NCBI RefSeq assembly: GCF_021183825.1
Contig: NZ_CP089211.1
Span: 1,550,001 to 1,614,000 of the forward strand
Direction: 5' to 3'
Length of the DNA stretch: 64,000 nucleotides
Source of the DNA: Sinomicrobium kalidii
Lineage (GTDB): Bacteria > Bacteroidota > Bacteroidia > Flavobacteriales > Flavobacteriaceae
The translations under genes were made by a program, and so were the position numbers. Each line of letters starts with the position of its first letter. The stretch's first letter is position 1. Shown one piece after another: positions 46,669 through 58,523 of the stretch. Below the pieces are notes generated by a model that saw only the letters and a list, made by a program, of their open reading frames with translations, made no database searches and was not told the DNA's origin.

Positions 46669-49600
46669 TCAGCCTTTCACTACTAATTCTTCACTGTCCA
46701 ATGCCTTTTCCCTGGCTAACCTTTCCAGGGCTTTTTTATACTCTACAGGCATTACCTTGATGAATTTGTTTTTCTGTGCTCTCCAGTCGTCCAGTAACCT
46801 TTTGGCCAACGGGCTTCCGGTATAGGCATAATGGTTTTCCACCAGCTGTTTCACTTCGTCCATATCCCCGGCGGACGGGTTTTCCAACTCTACCATTTCC
46901 AGGTTAAAGTCGTGGTTATCCATTTCGTTGGAGCCATTGTAGATATAGGCAACCCCACCGCTCATTCCGGCAGCGAAGTTCCGGCCTATTTTGCCAAGGA
47001 TCACCGCCACACCTCCTGTCATATATTCACAGCCATGGTCACCGATTCCTTCAACAACAGCTTTGGCCCCCGAGTTCCTCACACAAAATCGCTCTCCTGC
47101 TATACCGTTGATATACGCTTCCCCGTTTATGGCCCCATACAGTGCCACATTACCGATAATGATGTTTTCCTCTGGTCTGAAAGTCGTTTTTTCCGGCACT
47201 CTCACCACGAGTTTGGCTCCGGAGAGTCCCTTTCCGAAATAATCGTTGGTATTGCCATTGACTATCATGGTCAGGCCTCGTGTAGCAAATGCCCCGAAAC
47301 TTTGTCCGGCAGATCCGGAAAATTTAAGGGTCAGGGTGTCCTCGGGAAGCCCCTTAGCCCCGTGTATTTTGGAAATTTCATTACTTAAAATGGCCCCGGT
47401 CGTACGGTTAGTATTGTTAATGATGAAACACTGTTCCATTTTTTCTTTACGGTACACTGCGGGGTGGGCCTTGTTCAGGATATCAAAATCCAGCACATTT
47501 TCCAGGTTGTGATCCTGTTTTTTCGTATTGTAAACCTCTACGTGATTATCCACTTGCGGCTTATACAGGATTTTCGAAAGGTCTATTCCCTGCGCTTTAT
47601 AGTGGTCGATGGCCTTGTTCATATTGAGTTTCTCGCTTTTGCCCACCATTTCGTTAATGGTACGGAAACCGAGATCTGCCATGATCTGCCGCAGCTCCTG
47701 GGCCACGAAATACATGAAATTGATCACGTGTTCCGGGGTACCCTTAAAGTTCTTTCTCAATTCGGGGTCCTGTGTTGCAATTCCCACCGGACAAGTATTC
47801 AGGTGGCAGGCCCGCATCATAATACATCCGGAAGCTACGAGCGGTGCGGTGGCAAAACCAAACTCTTCGGCACCGAGCAGACAGGCTATGGCCACATCCC
47901 TTCCGGTTTTTAATTGTCCGTCGCACTCCAGTACAATCCTGTTTCTCAAATCGTTGAGCACCAGGGTTTGCTGTGCTTCGGCAATACCGAGTTCCCAGGG
48001 CAGTCCCGCATGTCTCAGCGAAGTGAGCGGTGAGGCCCCCGTTCCCCCGTCATATCCCGAGATGAGAACTACGTCGGCCTTGGCTTTGGCCACACCGGCA
48101 GCAATAGTTCCTACACCCACTTTTGACACCAGCTTCACATTGACCCTGGCTTCGCGGTTGGCATTTTTGAGATCGTAAATAAGCTGCGCCAGGTCTTCAA
48201 TGGAATAGATATCGTGATGCGGGGGCGGGGAGATTAATCCAACATAAGGCGTTGAATTCCTCACCTTGGCTATCCACGGATACACCTTGGACCCCGGGAG
48301 CTGTCCGCCTTCGCCCGGTTTGGCCCCTTGTGCCATTTTAATCTGTATTTCTTTCGCGTTGGTAAGGTAATCTATGGAAACCCCGAACCTTCCCGAGGCT
48401 ACTTGTTTAATAGCACTGTTCTTCCAGTTTCCGTCCAGGTCTTTGTGAAATCTTCCCGGGTCTTCTCCTCCTTCACCCGAATTGCTCTTACCACCGATAC
48501 GATTCATGGCTATGGCCAGGTTTTCATGAGCTTCCCTGCTGATGGAACCAAAAGACATAGCCCCGGTCTTAAAACGCTTTACGATTTCGGTCCAGGGTTC
48601 TACTTCCTCAATGGAGATCGGGCTGAGATTCCTGAACTTAAACATCCCCCTCAGGGTCATCAGGCGTTCACTCTGTTCGTTGATTATGGCAGAATATTCC
48701 TTATAATTGTCATAATTATTACTTCGTACTGCCTGCTGCAGTTTGGCCACGGAGGCGGGATTGAACATGTGTTTTTCCCCGTTCCTTCGCCAGCGATAGT
48801 CCCCTCCGATGTCAAGACGAAGGTCAGCAGACACGCTTTCTTTTTCAAAGGCCTTGTCGTATCGCTTGCGTATCTCTTTCTCCAGTTCATAGAGCCCTAT
48901 ACCTTCTACACGTGTAGCTGTATTGCAGAAGTATTTGTCCACGAATTTCTCATTGAGCCCGAGTGCTTCAAATATCTGGGAGCCCCTGTAGGAATGCAGG
49001 GTAGATATCCCTATTTTGTTCATGATCTTAACAATTCCCTTTCCTATGGCCATGTTAAAGTTCCGGACCGCCTTTTTCTTATCGGCCGAAACAATATCTT
49101 CATTAGCAACGAGTTCCTCGATAATTTCGTTTACCATATACGGGTTAATCGCACTTGCACCGTACCCGAACAACATTGCAAAATGGTGCGGTTCCCTGGG
49201 CTCTGCCGATTCTATGATGATACCGATAGAAGATCGCTTTTCGAGTTTCTTGAGGGAATGATGTACAAAAGAGCATGCAAGCAACGCAGGTATCGGCACG
49301 TATCCCTTTGCTACATTCCTGTCGGAAAGGATAATAATATTGGCATCTTCGTCAACAGCAAGGCCAATCTCGGAAACAATAGCCTCTAACCTCGACTCCA
49401 GACCGTTAAGCCCTTTTTCCGCTTCGTAGAGGATGGAAATGGATTTCGCCTTGAAATCCGGATGGTCTATGTATTTTATTTTATCGAGATCCTCATTGGA
49501 AATTACCGGGTTTTGTATACGGAGTTTTTTGGCCTGTTCGGGAACAACATCAAAAATGTTCCTGTCCCCTCCAATGGAAAGACTGATATCCGTAACGATC

Positions 49601-51195
49601 TCTTCCCGGATACCGTCCAGTGGCGGATTGGTGACCTGGGCAAAAAGCTGCTTGAAGTAATTGTATAACAACTGCGGTTTTTCCGACAACACGGCAAGGG
49701 GGGTATCAAATCCCATGGAACCAATGGCTTCCTTACCCTCGGTAGCCATGGGCATTATAATGGTCTTTATGTCTTCCAGGGTATAACCGAAAAGCTTTTG
49801 CCGTGTGTGTATATCCTCTTTTTCTACAGGGGTTTTGTTCCCGGTATACGGAATACTGGCCAGCGGAAGCAGGTTATCATCCAGCCATTTCCTATAAGGC
49901 CTTTGGGACGTAATTTCTTTTTTCACCTCTTCATCCCTCACAATACGGCCCTCGTTCATATCCACAAGGAACATACGGCCCGGTTCGAGGCGACCGTGAT
50001 ATTCCACATTTTCGGGTTTTATATCGATAACGCCTGTTTCGGAAGACATTATCACATATCCGTCTTTCGTAACGGTATACCGCGAAGGACGGAGCCCGTT
50101 CCTGTCCAGCAGCGCACCGATATAGTTACCGTCGGTAAACGGAATGGAAGCCGGTCCGTCCCAAGGTTCCATGATACAGGCATTGTATTCGTAGAACGCC
50201 TTTTTACTGTCGTCCATAGACTGGTGTTTTTCCCAGGCTTCCGGCACCATCATCATCATGGCTTCGGGAAGCGATCTCCCGGTTTGCAGCAACAGCTCCA
50301 GCACCATGTCCATCGAAGCGGAGTCTGATTTTCCTTCAAGTACGATCGGTGGAATATCTTTTAAATCATCTCCGAAGATATCGCTTTTAAAGAGTTCTTC
50401 CCTCGCTTTCATCCTGCTCAGGTTGCCTTTAAGGGTGTTGATCTCCCCATTGTGGCACATATACCTGAAAGGCTGTGCCAGGTCCCAGGTAGGGAACGTA
50501 TTGGTAGAAAAGCGCTGGTGTACCAGGGCCAGTTTGGTCACCGCTTCAGGATCGTTCAAGTCCTTGTAATAGATATTGATGTCCTGCGGCATCAGCAGGC
50601 CCTTATATATTATAGTGGTGGTAGACAGGCTGGAGAAGTAGAAATAGTCGGCCTCTGAAAAGCTGGATTTCAACACCTGGTGTTCCGCGATCTTCCGGGC
50701 AGCATATAATTTGGCATTAAACTCCGTTTCGCTCAGGTCTTTGCCGTTTTTGCCTACAAACACCTGCATAATCGTAGGTTCGGATTCCGCTGCTATTTTC
50801 CCGATGCAGGAATGATCTACCGGAACCCTCCTCCAACCGATGATGTCAAGCCCCTGCTTGGCAATGCTTTCTTCAAATATCCTGGTACAAACCTTTACCT
50901 GGTTGGCAGATTTGGGCAAAAAAAGCATGCCCACTGCATATTCTTTCGGTTCGGGCAGTTCAAAGCTACATGCTTTTTTAAAGAATTCGTGCGGTATTTC
51001 TATCAATATACCTGCCCCGTCTCCCGTTTTGCCATCTGCACTCACTGCTCCCCGGTGTTCCAGGCGAATGAGGATGTCCAGGGCCTTGTGAATTATATCG
51101 TTGGTCCTTTTCCCTTTCAGGTTACAAATAAAACCGGCTCCACAATTATCATGTTCATTCTCCGGATGATAAAGTCCTTGCTGCTTAAGTCTCAT
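46669..51195 (-). CDS. gltB: Glutamate synthase large subunit
   Basis: This subunit hydrolyses glutamine and transfers ammonia to 2-oxoglutarate. The glutaminase nucleophile is Cys18 after a short propeptide (EHDN/CGAGF). The FMN-binding synthase domain includes [11 protein letters not shown] and [15 protein letters not shown], and the 3Fe-4S region is [19 protein letters not shown]. The C-terminal beta-helix (GXGXG) domain ends the 1508 residues. The promoter lies in a gap with two dyads that may bind a nitrogen regulator (inference). Confidence 0.96.
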   Translation of the reverse strand: MRLKQQGLYHPENEHDNCGAGFICNLKGKRTNDIIHKALDILIRLEHRGAVSADGKTGDGAGILIEIPHEFFKKACSFELPEPKEYAVGMLFLPKSANQVKVCTRIFEESIAKQGLDIIGWRRVPVDHSCIGKIAAESEPTIMQVFVGKNGKDLSETEFNAKLYAARKIAEHQVLKSSFSEADYFYFSSLSTTTIIYKGLLMPQDINIYYKDLNDPEAVTKLALVHQRFSTNTFPTWDLAQPFRYMCHNGEINTLKGNLSRMKAREELFKSDIFGDDLKDIPPIVLEGKSDSASMDMVLELLLQTGRSLPEAMMMMVPEAWEKHQSMDDSKKAFYEYNACIMEPWDGPASIPFTDGNYIGALLDRNGLRPSRYTVTKDGYVIMSSETGVIDIKPENVEYHGRLEPGRMFLVDMNEGRIVRDEEVKKEITSQRPYRKWLDDNLLPLASIPYTGNKTPVEKEDIHTRQKLFGYTLEDIKTIIMPMATEGKEAIGSMGFDTPLAVLSEKPQLLYNYFKQLFAQVTNPPLDGIREEIVTDISLSIGGDRNIFDVVPEQAKKLRIQNPVISNEDLDKIKYIDHPDFKAKSISILYEAEKGLNGLESRLEAIVSEIGLAVDEDANIIILSDRNVAKGYVPIPALLACSFVHHSLKKLEKRSSIGIIIESAEPREPHHFAMLFGYGASAINPYMVNEIIEELVANEDIVSADKKKAVRNFNMAIGKGIVKIMNKIGISTLHSYRGSQIFEALGLNEKFVDKYFCNTATRVEGIGLYELEKEIRKRYDKAFEKESVSADLRLDIGGDYRWRRNGEKHMFNPASVAKLQQAVRSNNYDNYKEYSAIINEQSERLMTLRGMFKFRNLSPISIEEVEPWTEIVKRFKTGAMSFGSISREAHENLAIAMNRIGGKSNSGEGGEDPGRFHKDLDGNWKNSAIKQVASGRFGVSIDYLTNAKEIQIKMAQGAKPGEGGQLPGSKVYPWIAKVRNSTPYVGLISPPPHHDIYSIEDLAQLIYDLKNANREARVNVKLVSKVGVGTIAAGVAKAKADVVLISGYDGGTGASPLTSLRHAGLPWELGIAEAQQTLVLNDLRNRIVLECDGQLKTGRDVAIACLLGAEEFGFATAPLVASGCIMMRACHLNTCPVGIATQDPELRKNFKGTPEHVINFMYFVAQELRQIMADLGFRTINEMVGKSEKLNMNKAIDHYKAQGIDLSKILYKPQVDNHVEVYNTKKQDHNLENVLDFDILNKAHPAVYRKEKMEQCFIINNTNRTTGAILSNEISKIHGAKGLPEDTLTLKFSGSAGQSFGAFATRGLTMIVNGNTNDYFGKGLSGAKLVVRVPEKTTFRPEENIIIGNVALYGAINGEAYINGIAGERFCVRNSGAKAVVEGIGDHGCEYMTGGVAVILGKIGRNFAAGMSGGVAYIYNGSNEMDNHDFNLEMVELENPSAGDMDEVKQLVENHYAYTGSPLAKRLLDDWRAQKNKFIKVMPVEYKKALERLAREKALDSEELVVKG

Positions 51196-51621
51196 ATCTC
51201 TAAGTGATTGGTATTAGAAAATCATCAACGAAATTAACACATATACATAAATATATACATGATAATTTACATTTTACACAAATTAATTCGTGTTTATTAA
51301 AATATTATTGACGATAATCCACATCCCTTACTCAGAAAGACGGAAATTACAGATATGGCATTTTGAAGGTAATTAAAAAAGAATACCCCTCATAAAAAGG
51401 GGTAATATTATTAAAATTCACCAAAGGCACTTTATACCCCTATAGAAAACAGGGTAAAAATACACATTTTATAAAATTAAAACACATACACCCTATAAAA
51501 TAAAGCCACACGCATAAAATTATCCATTTCGCTCAGAATGACAGATGCACCACCTCCTACCCGGAACGACTGTGCACCGCACGGAATTAATAGAATTCCC
51601 ATATGCTCCTTTATGCTCCTT
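51196..51621. other. gltB promoter region with two TACCCC dyads
   Basis: This gap lies upstream of gltB. It has TACCCCT-n7-AGGGGTA at 51384-51404 and a second, weaker TACCCC...GGGTA pair at 51435-51456, spaced about 51 bases apart. The stretch near 51528-51545 (TTTCGCTCAGAATGACA) resembles a widespread short dispersed repeat of Bacteroidetes. No gene was found. Confidence 0.45.
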
Positions 51622-53088
51622 TTATTGCCAGCCTCCGCCAAGACTTCTGTACAGTTCGATATTGGCCAGGAAGATCTGCATTTTAATATCTATGAGCCCC
51701 AGTTCACTCTCAAGTGCATCACTCTGGGCGGTAATAACTTCCAGGTAATTGGCAAAACCGCTCCTGAACAGAAGTGCGGCATCCGTAACTCCCTTCTGGG
51801 TAATTTCCAGCCGTTCTTCGGCCAGAGCGTGTTCTTCTTCCAGTTTTTCCAGGATTATCAGGGCATCCGAAACTTCCCTTACGGCATCGATCACCTTCTC
51901 TTTAAAATCCAATTGGGCGATCTGCCTCCTCGTAAGGGCTTTTTTATAATTGGTCTTCAGCTTTCGCTTTTGAAATATGGGCTGGAAAATAGCTCCGTTG
52001 ATCAAGGCAAAAGCAGACTCCACAGGAGTAAACAATTTGTTCAGTTTATAGGAGTCCAGTCCCAGACCTGCATCGATGGTAATGGAAGGATATTTCATAG
52101 CTTCTGCAATACCTACTTCTGCATTGCTTGCTATCAGTTCGTATTCTGAAGCGGCCACATCCGGCCGGTTCTGGACGAGCTCCAGGGGCACTCCGGTATT
52201 GTAACCGCCCTTAAATTCGGCATTGCTCAAATGCCCGGGGATCTCGATCTTTTGCGGAGGTCTTCCCAGGAGGGCGTTCAGCCTGTTCTCCTGTACTGCA
52301 TATTCCCTTTCTATCTGAGGGATAAGAGCTTCAAACTTCAGCTTTTGCGATTTGGTCTGCCGTATGGCCAGTTTGGTGGCCTCCCCGGCTTCGTATTGCA
52401 ACTCTACGATCCTCAGGGTGTTTTTATTGAGGTCCAGGTTCCGCTCTGCCACTTCGAGTTCCGCCCGCAATTTCAGTAACTGGTAATAGGCAGAGGCCAC
52501 TTCGGCCACCAATGCCGTCTGTACACCCTTCTTAAACTCTTCGCTCTGCATATAAGTGGCGCGGGCCGCATCTTTTTTCCAGCGCAGCTTTCCCCAAAGG
52601 CCCAGTTCCCAGCTGGTGCTTACACCAAGATTATACGACAACTGTTGCGTATACAAACTTGTGGGAGGAGTTTCACTTTCATTAGCATGTCTCCTGGAGG
52701 CCCTGTTTCCATACTTATCGTGATACAAAGAGCGATAATCCCTTTTGTATCCAAAAGGAGTGAGCCCAACCGACGGATAAAAATTTGCCCTGGACTTTAA
52801 CAGGTCCTGACGGCTCATTTCGAGGACCTGAACCGCTTTTTGCATATCCAGGTTATTGGCCAGCGCCGTATCGATCAGAGCAGCCAGGTCATAATCTCCA
52901 AAAAATTCCACCCATTTCATCTTTGCCAGGTGAATACTGTCGGCCGGGATCGTATCATCAGTCTCCCCATAGTACGCTTCGGAAAGGTCGAAGTCAGGCC
53001 GCTTATAAGGGTCCCCTACCTTACAGCCTATTACAGCCACGAGGAGAAACACCACTACACCGAGTCTTTTTATATTTTTTACCAACAT
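51622..53088 (-). CDS. RND efflux outer-membrane factor (TolC/NodT family lipoprotein)
   Basis: This is the outer-membrane channel of a tripartite pump. The start giving MLVKNIKRLGVVVFLL places the lipobox VIGC at Cys22, and GDPYKRPDFDLSEAYYG follows. Two OEP repeats carry the long helices. The 488-residue length is normal for NodT-type lipoproteins. An ATG 18 bases upstream is an alternative. The gene is last in an adaptor-permease-channel operon on the minus strand. Confidence 0.93.
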   Translation of the reverse strand: MLVKNIKRLGVVVFLLVAVIGCKVGDPYKRPDFDLSEAYYGETDDTIPADSIHLAKMKWVEFFGDYDLAALIDTALANNLDMQKAVQVLEMSRQDLLKSRANFYPSVGLTPFGYKRDYRSLYHDKYGNRASRRHANESETPPTSLYTQQLSYNLGVSTSWELGLWGKLRWKKDAARATYMQSEEFKKGVQTALVAEVASAYYQLLKLRAELEVAERNLDLNKNTLRIVELQYEAGEATKLAIRQTKSQKLKFEALIPQIEREYAVQENRLNALLGRPPQKIEIPGHLSNAEFKGGYNTGVPLELVQNRPDVAASEYELIASNAEVGIAEAMKYPSITIDAGLGLDSYKLNKLFTPVESAFALINGAIFQPIFQKRKLKTNYKKALTRRQIAQLDFKEKVIDAVREVSDALIILEKLEEEHALAEERLEITQKGVTDAALLFRSGFANYLEVITAQSDALESELGLIDIKMQIFLANIELYRSLGGGWQ

Positions 53089-53145
53089 GGGTTTATATAT
53101 TTTCAATCGTCAATTAACTTTTATGTCAAATATCAACAGGGATCG

Positions 53146-56100
53146 CTACTCTTCCTCGGTAGTTTCCATATTATATCGTTCGTGCAATTTCAGGAACACA
53201 TAGGTCAGTACCGGAATGATAACAATACCGAGGGTAACATTAAACAGCATTCCCCCGGCTGTACCTATACTCACCGATTTATTTCCAATAGCTGCGGAAC
53301 CCGTGGAAAACATGAGTGGAATCAATCCGACAGTAAAAGCCAGAGAGGTCATTACGATGGCTCGAAGGCGCAGGGCCCCTGCTTCCAGTACAGCATCTAT
53401 TATTTTCAGTCCCGCCTTGCGTTTTTGAGCGGCAAATTCCACGATCAAAATAGCATTTTTGGCCAACAGGCCGAGCAGCATTAAAATACCCACCTGCACA
53501 TAAATGTTATTGTCTATTCCCGCCAGGTTAATAAATACAAACACCCCGAGAATACCCGTAGGCAACGAAAGCATTACCGCCAGAGGCAACCAAAAACTCT
53601 CGTACTGAGCTGCCAAAATAAAATAGACCAATACTATACTGATGATAAACACGATCATAGCATCGGAGCCGGATTTTTTCTCTTCCAGGCTCATACTCGT
53701 CCACTCATAACTTAAACTGGCCGGCAGTTTGCTTTCTCCCAATTCTTCAATTTTTGCCATGACATCTCCGGTACTATACCCCGAAGCCGGGGTAATGTTA
53801 ATTTTAGCCGCATTGTACAAGTTATATCGGTTAACGGTTTCAGGCCCTAAAGTAGGTTCCAGTTTAACGAAAGTGTTTATGGGGACGTTTACGCCATTTT
53901 CGCTTCTCACAAAAATAGAGTTAAAGGCTTCCGGGCTTTCGCTAAATTCGGTATCGGCCTGCATATACACCGTATACTGACGGGTAAAGCGGTTAAAATC
54001 ACTTACCCGTTGACGCCCGAAGTTAGATTGCAGGGTAAACATCATATCCTTTACACTCACTCCCAAAGCCTTTGCTTTTTCATAATCGATATTGAGCTTG
54101 TATTGCGGGAAGTTGGGATTAAAGGAAGTGAAGGCGCTTTCTATTTCCTCTTGACGGCTCAATTCTATGATAAATTCATTGACCAACTGGCTAAATTCGC
54201 CCAAATCACTGTCAGCGAGGTCTTGTAACATTATTTGCACCCCATCAAAGTTACCAAATCCCTGTACCGTAGGGCGCGGGTATATATTCAAACTACGCAT
54301 ATCCGTGATAACCTGTAATTTTTCGGTCAGGTGTATCACCAACTCCTGAATGTCTTTGATCTTTCCCCTTTTGCTTTTTTCTTTCAGCTTGATATACGTC
54401 AACCCGGAGGAAGGTGTTTCGGAATTATCTACGATATTGAATCCGGAAACCGTGTTTACACCCTCTACGGCCTCTTCCTTTTGCAGAATTTCGGCTATCC
54501 CGTCCAGAGCCTGGTTAGTACGGTTTAGTGAAGCCCCTTCGGGCATGGATATCGCACAGAGCAAAAAGTTATCGTCTTCTGTAGGGATAAAGGCCTTGGG
54601 TGTAATGCGGGCCAAAAATATGAGTAACAATACAATAACCCCCAACCCGGCAAGGCTCACCCACTTAAACCGAATGGCTTTTTTTACTATTGCAAGGTAT
54701 TTGTCCGTAAATTTATCAAAAAGTACATCAAATTTCTTAAGCCCTTTATCTTTTAACGAATTAACTTTTTTTAGTTTTTGGGAATGACTGTAAAAAGCCG
54801 ATAATCGTCTTTTCTTTTCCTTTTTGCCCCTCTTTTTATAGAACAGAATGAATAACGTAGGCCCCATGGTCAGTGCTACCACTGCAGAAAGCAACACGGA
54901 AATAACAATGGTATAGGCAAATTCCTGGTAAAACACCCCTACCGGACCTTGCAGGAAGCCCACAGGAAGGAATACGGCGGCAATAACGACGGTAATGGAA
55001 ATAACCGCCCCCGTGATTTCGCTTAGGGCGGAATTAACCGCCTGCCGTGCTGTCATCTTATGATGTTGCATTTTTTCGTAAATGGCTTCGACCACCACAA
55101 TGGCATCGTCCACCACTATACCAATGGCGAGCACCATAGAAAACATACTGAGCACATTCATGCTTACACCTATCGCCTGCAGAAAAAAGAAAGTCCCCAC
55201 TAACGAAATAGGAATGGTAAGGGCTGTGATCAACGTAATTTTAACATCCTGCAGGAAGATAAACACCACAAGAAACACCAGGATAAAGGCCTCTAAAAGG
55301 GTTTGCTGTACATGGTGCATGGACTCGTCAATGGCATCGCGCACACTGAACGTAATCTGGTAGTCCATCCCTTCAGGGAATAGTTTGGCCTGGCTTTCCA
55401 TGACTTCCCGTACAGCCTGGTCTATTTCCATGGCATTGGCCCCGCTTTGCTGTACTACATCCATGGTTACGGCAGGCTTGCCGTTCAAACGGTTTTTACT
55501 GGTATAGTTGGAGGCACCAAGCTCAATACGGGCTATATCTTTCAGCTTGAGTTGCAGCCCGTCTTCCTCCGTTTTTATCACAATGTTTTCATACTGTTCG
55601 GGCTCGCTAAAACGGCCTTCATGCTTGAGCACAATTTCAAAAACCTCTTCGGAGTTTTCCCCGAATTTACCCGGCCCGGCCTCAAAGCTCTGATCGTTCA
55701 CCTGGTTATAGATATCCCTTGGTGTCAGGTTATACAGGGCCAATTTTTCGGGGTTGAGCCAAATTCGCATGGCATAGTCACGCCTACGCAAGATCTTGGC
55801 CCTTGCCAGGCCCTCAATACGTTTGAGCTCTCGCCTGATATTTTTTCGGGTATAGGCACTCAGGAAGGTTTCGTCATAGGTCCCATCACTAAAAACATTG
55901 ATGGTCATCAGCGTTCCCTTCATACGTTTCAAGACCTGAATCCCGTTTTCTACCACCTCCAAAGGAAGGTCGGCCGTTACTTCCGAAATACGGTTTTGAA
56001 CTTCAACTGCCGCCAAATTGGGATCGGAACCGGGTTTAAAATACACCGACACCCTTCCTTTACCCGAGTTAGTCGCAGTAGAATTGATATATTCCATATT

Positions 56101-56319
56101 CTCGGCACCATTAATGGCTTCCTCAAGAGGGAGCAGTACTGCTTTAGCCAGGGTTTCTGCATTGGCCCCCGGGTAATACACCCGCACACTCACACTGGGC
56201 GGAGCAATTTCAGGGAAACGTTCTACGGGAAGTTGCGAAATACTGAATGCCCCGGCAAGTACCAATAGAATAGAAATAACAAAGGTGAGTACCGGGCGTT
56301 CTATAATTTTCTTTATCAT
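53146..56319 (-). CDS. RND efflux transporter permease (HAE1/AcrB family)
   Basis: This is the inner-membrane proton-driven pump of the set. It is 1057 residues with twelve expected helices. N-terminal RPVLTFVISILLVLAG and LPVERFPEIAPPSV are typical. The proton relay is in GIVVDDAIVVVEA on helix 4. A charged cytoplasmic loop near KKRGKKEKKRRLSAF and KVNSLKDKGLKKFD is longer than usual. Substrates may include drugs, bile salts or detergents, but specificity is unknown. Confidence 0.95.
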   Translation of the reverse strand: MIKKIIERPVLTFVISILLVLAGAFSISQLPVERFPEIAPPSVSVRVYYPGANAETLAKAVLLPLEEAINGAENMEYINSTATNSGKGRVSVYFKPGSDPNLAAVEVQNRISEVTADLPLEVVENGIQVLKRMKGTLMTINVFSDGTYDETFLSAYTRKNIRRELKRIEGLARAKILRRRDYAMRIWLNPEKLALYNLTPRDIYNQVNDQSFEAGPGKFGENSEEVFEIVLKHEGRFSEPEQYENIVIKTEEDGLQLKLKDIARIELGASNYTSKNRLNGKPAVTMDVVQQSGANAMEIDQAVREVMESQAKLFPEGMDYQITFSVRDAIDESMHHVQQTLLEAFILVFLVVFIFLQDVKITLITALTIPISLVGTFFFLQAIGVSMNVLSMFSMVLAIGIVVDDAIVVVEAIYEKMQHHKMTARQAVNSALSEITGAVISITVVIAAVFLPVGFLQGPVGVFYQEFAYTIVISVLLSAVVALTMGPTLFILFYKKRGKKEKKRRLSAFYSHSQKLKKVNSLKDKGLKKFDVLFDKFTDKYLAIVKKAIRFKWVSLAGLGVIVLLLIFLARITPKAFIPTEDDNFLLCAISMPEGASLNRTNQALDGIAEILQKEEAVEGVNTVSGFNIVDNSETPSSGLTYIKLKEKSKRGKIKDIQELVIHLTEKLQVITDMRSLNIYPRPTVQGFGNFDGVQIMLQDLADSDLGEFSQLVNEFIIELSRQEEIESAFTSFNPNFPQYKLNIDYEKAKALGVSVKDMMFTLQSNFGRQRVSDFNRFTRQYTVYMQADTEFSESPEAFNSIFVRSENGVNVPINTFVKLEPTLGPETVNRYNLYNAAKINITPASGYSTGDVMAKIEELGESKLPASLSYEWTSMSLEEKKSGSDAMIVFIISIVLVYFILAAQYESFWLPLAVMLSLPTGILGVFVFINLAGIDNNIYVQVGILMLLGLLAKNAILIVEFAAQKRKAGLKIIDAVLEAGALRLRAIVMTSLAFTVGLIPLMFSTGSAAIGNKSVSIGTAGGMLFNVTLGIVIIPVLTYVFLKLHERYNMETTEEE

Positions 56320-56408
56320 GGTTTATCTTTTAAGCAATAGAGAGTTAAAAAAGGGCTGGTTTTAAAAGAGTGAAGAAAATGAATGAGTTTCCTTTTTTTA
56401 TTACTCCG

Positions 56409-57569
56409 TTACTTTTCTTTTTCGCTGACGTTAGATAATAACCTTCCTTGTTGTATCGGTTTTACTTTAGTGCCATCGGTTATTTTGTTAATTCCCGATA
56501 CCACAATGCGGTCGCCCTCCTTCAGGGTATTTCCCTTCACAATATAATTGTGCCCTGACCGGCCTTCTATTTCCACTTCGTGGCGTTCGGCAGTATTGTC
56601 ATCTCTCAGGGTATACACAAATCTTTTGTCCTGAACCGACATCGTAGCACTCTGCGGTATAAGAATGGCCTTGGGGAAAATTTGTTCCATCACTATTTTT
56701 CCGGTATTCCCCGAACGAAGAAGCGTATCGGGGTTCTGGAACCTGGCACGAAGGCTGATAGACCCTGTAAAACGGTCAATTTGTCCTGAAGCAGCGTCTA
56801 CGTTCCCTTCCAGGTTGTAGGTAGAGCCATCGGCCAGGATCAGTTTTACCTTGTTACTCATCCGGCGCGAAGTAGAGTCCTTTTTCATGCGCTCATAATA
56901 CAGGTAATCCGATTCACTCATAGAAAAATATACGAATACCTCTTTTACATTAGAAAGCACGGTAATGGGGTCGGAGTCGGTTTGCTTTACCACATTCCCT
57001 ACAGATTTAGGAATACGCCCAATAAATCCGTTTACCGGAGCTTCTATAACAGTGAAATTGAGTTTTATTCTCGTATTAGCCGCCTGTGCCTGCGCCCTGT
57101 CTAATGAAGATTGTGCCACTTCATAATCGGCCTGGGCGGTTTTTTGCTGTACTTCGGAGATCACCTCGTTGTCGATAAGCGGCTGAAGCCTGTCGAGTTC
57201 GGTCTTAGCCTTTCGCAGTTTGGCCTTTTCCAACTCCACATTGGCCTGGGCATTCTTAAGGTCTTCCATATAAGGCTGCTGGTTGATCTTAAACAGGGGC
57301 TGCCCTTTTTCTACATAATCTCCTTCATCCACATAGATCTTTTCCAGTATGCCGTCTACCTGCGGCCGGATATCAACATCTTCCGCTCCTTCTACGGAGC
57401 CCAGATACCGGAAGGCCTTGCCAGCCGATTCCTCCTTTAATGTAATAACAGGAAGAGGCAGGCCTTCATCTTCTTTTTCTTTTTCCTTACACCCTGTAAA
57501 GAAAACCGCAAGCAAAAGAAAAGACATGACAAGACCGGTGCTGTATGCTGTGTTAGTACTCTTTTTCAT
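56409..57569 (-). CDS. RND efflux periplasmic adaptor lipoprotein
   Basis: This is the membrane-fusion protein linking the pump to the outer channel. The start MKKSTNTAYSTGLVMSF gives a lipobox FTGC at Cys27. The lipoyl-like and alpha-hairpin segments include VDEGDYVEKGQPLFKI and KAKLRKAKTELDRLQPL. It is 386 residues. An upstream in-frame start adds no signal sequence. It leads the three-gene operon. Confidence 0.93.
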   Translation of the reverse strand: MKKSTNTAYSTGLVMSFLLLAVFFTGCKEKEKEDEGLPLPVITLKEESAGKAFRYLGSVEGAEDVDIRPQVDGILEKIYVDEGDYVEKGQPLFKINQQPYMEDLKNAQANVELEKAKLRKAKTELDRLQPLIDNEVISEVQQKTAQADYEVAQSSLDRAQAQAANTRIKLNFTVIEAPVNGFIGRIPKSVGNVVKQTDSDPITVLSNVKEVFVYFSMSESDYLYYERMKKDSTSRRMSNKVKLILADGSTYNLEGNVDAASGQIDRFTGSISLRARFQNPDTLLRSGNTGKIVMEQIFPKAILIPQSATMSVQDKRFVYTLRDDNTAERHEVEIEGRSGHNYIVKGNTLKEGDRIVVSGINKITDGTKVKPIQQGRLLSNVSEKEK

Positions 57570-57856
57570 CTGTTCTATAATTGTAATTTTAAAGTTTTTG
57601 TAACTAACAATAGAAGTGCCAGGTTTCACAAAATGCCATACATCCTTTAAAGTTACTGAAAAACAGGTATTTAAACAACAACAAACCTTTTAACAAACCG
57701 GAAAAAGTGTGTAATTTGCGGAAAAGAAACAGTGTGTATTGTGTAAATTTTACCCATTCCGGGCAAGGGTGGGCGTCGATGATCGGTGGTCAGTGGTCGG
57801 TAAACGGTGATCAGTGTTTGATATCGTTTACCGATTACTGAATACCTCCAGGGCCC
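57570..57856. other. Gap upstream of the efflux operon with a GATC/GGTC-rich hairpin
   Basis: The promoter of the efflux operon lies here. At 57797-57834 the arms TCGGTAAACG and CGTTTACCGA enclose 18 bases, in a block of repeated GGTCAGTGGTCGG-like words. The hairpin follows the sigma gene on the minus strand but lacks a T-tract, so it looks like a dispersed repeat, not a terminator. Confidence 0.5.
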
Positions 57857-58423
57857 TCAATACACAGATTTTTCCAGAAAAGAACGCATATGCTCTCTTA
57901 CAATCCCATTAATAGCCCATATATGATTTTTAACCGTTTTGGGGGATATATGGAGCTCCCGGGCTATTTCCTTATTGCTTTTGCCTTTTTTTCGAGACAG
58001 GATATAGATTGCCCTTTTCTTTGGGGGCAGTTGGTTTATTGCACCATCTATGGCCGATCGGATTTCCTTGCATATTAAATGATCCTCTCCCTCATTGGTC
58101 ACAAAAGCGATGCGCTCCCATAAGCGCTCCTTGTCTTGGCGCTTCATGGTGTCGCGCATGTGGTTATAGGCCAGGTTGCGGGCTATGGTAAACATGTAAG
58201 TGCCAAAAGTCTGTGGTATTATGCCTTCCCTTTTTTCCCAGACTTTTATAAATACCTTCTGCACTACTTCTTCGCAGGCATACCGGCATTTGGTATAGGA
58301 GAATACAAAATGGAAAAGCCTGTTGTAATATTTTACAAAAACGGTTTTCAGGGCCTTCTGGTCCCCGGCCTTTAAGGCTTCTATGGTTTCGGGGGAGACG
58401 TTTTTTTGGTTTTGAGTTTTCAT
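57857..58423 (-). CDS. ECF RNA polymerase sigma factor without adjacent FecR
   Basis: This is an ECF sigma factor of 188 residues. Region 2 spans about 25-95 (YNRLFHFVFSYTKCRYACEEVVQKVF) and region 4 about 130-180, with SNKEIARELHISPKTVKNHI as the helix-turn-helix. No FecR or SusC gene is next to it: upstream lies only a small coiled-coil gene with a similar leader. It could act with a distant partner. Its regulon is unknown. Confidence 0.9.
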   Translation of the reverse strand: MKTQNQKNVSPETIEALKAGDQKALKTVFVKYYNRLFHFVFSYTKCRYACEEVVQKVFIKVWEKREGIIPQTFGTYMFTIARNLAYNHMRDTMKRQDKERLWERIAFVTNEGEDHLICKEIRSAIDGAINQLPPKKRAIYILSRKKGKSNKEIARELHISPKTVKNHIWAINGIVREHMRSFLEKSVY

Positions 58424-58523
58424 AATAATGGTGTTTAATTTAAATGTAGTAGTCTTGGTTTAATTAAATATAGAGGTCACGGGTTACGAGCCCGGAGGCT
58501 CGCGACAGCGGGGTTTATACATA

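Noticed and set aside
55447..56268. Open frame antisense to the RND permease
   Set aside because: Shadow frame; the permease is unambiguous.
57797..57834. Terminator for the orphan sigma gene
   Set aside because: A 10-bp hairpin is present but there is no T-tract on the minus strand; treated as a repeat.
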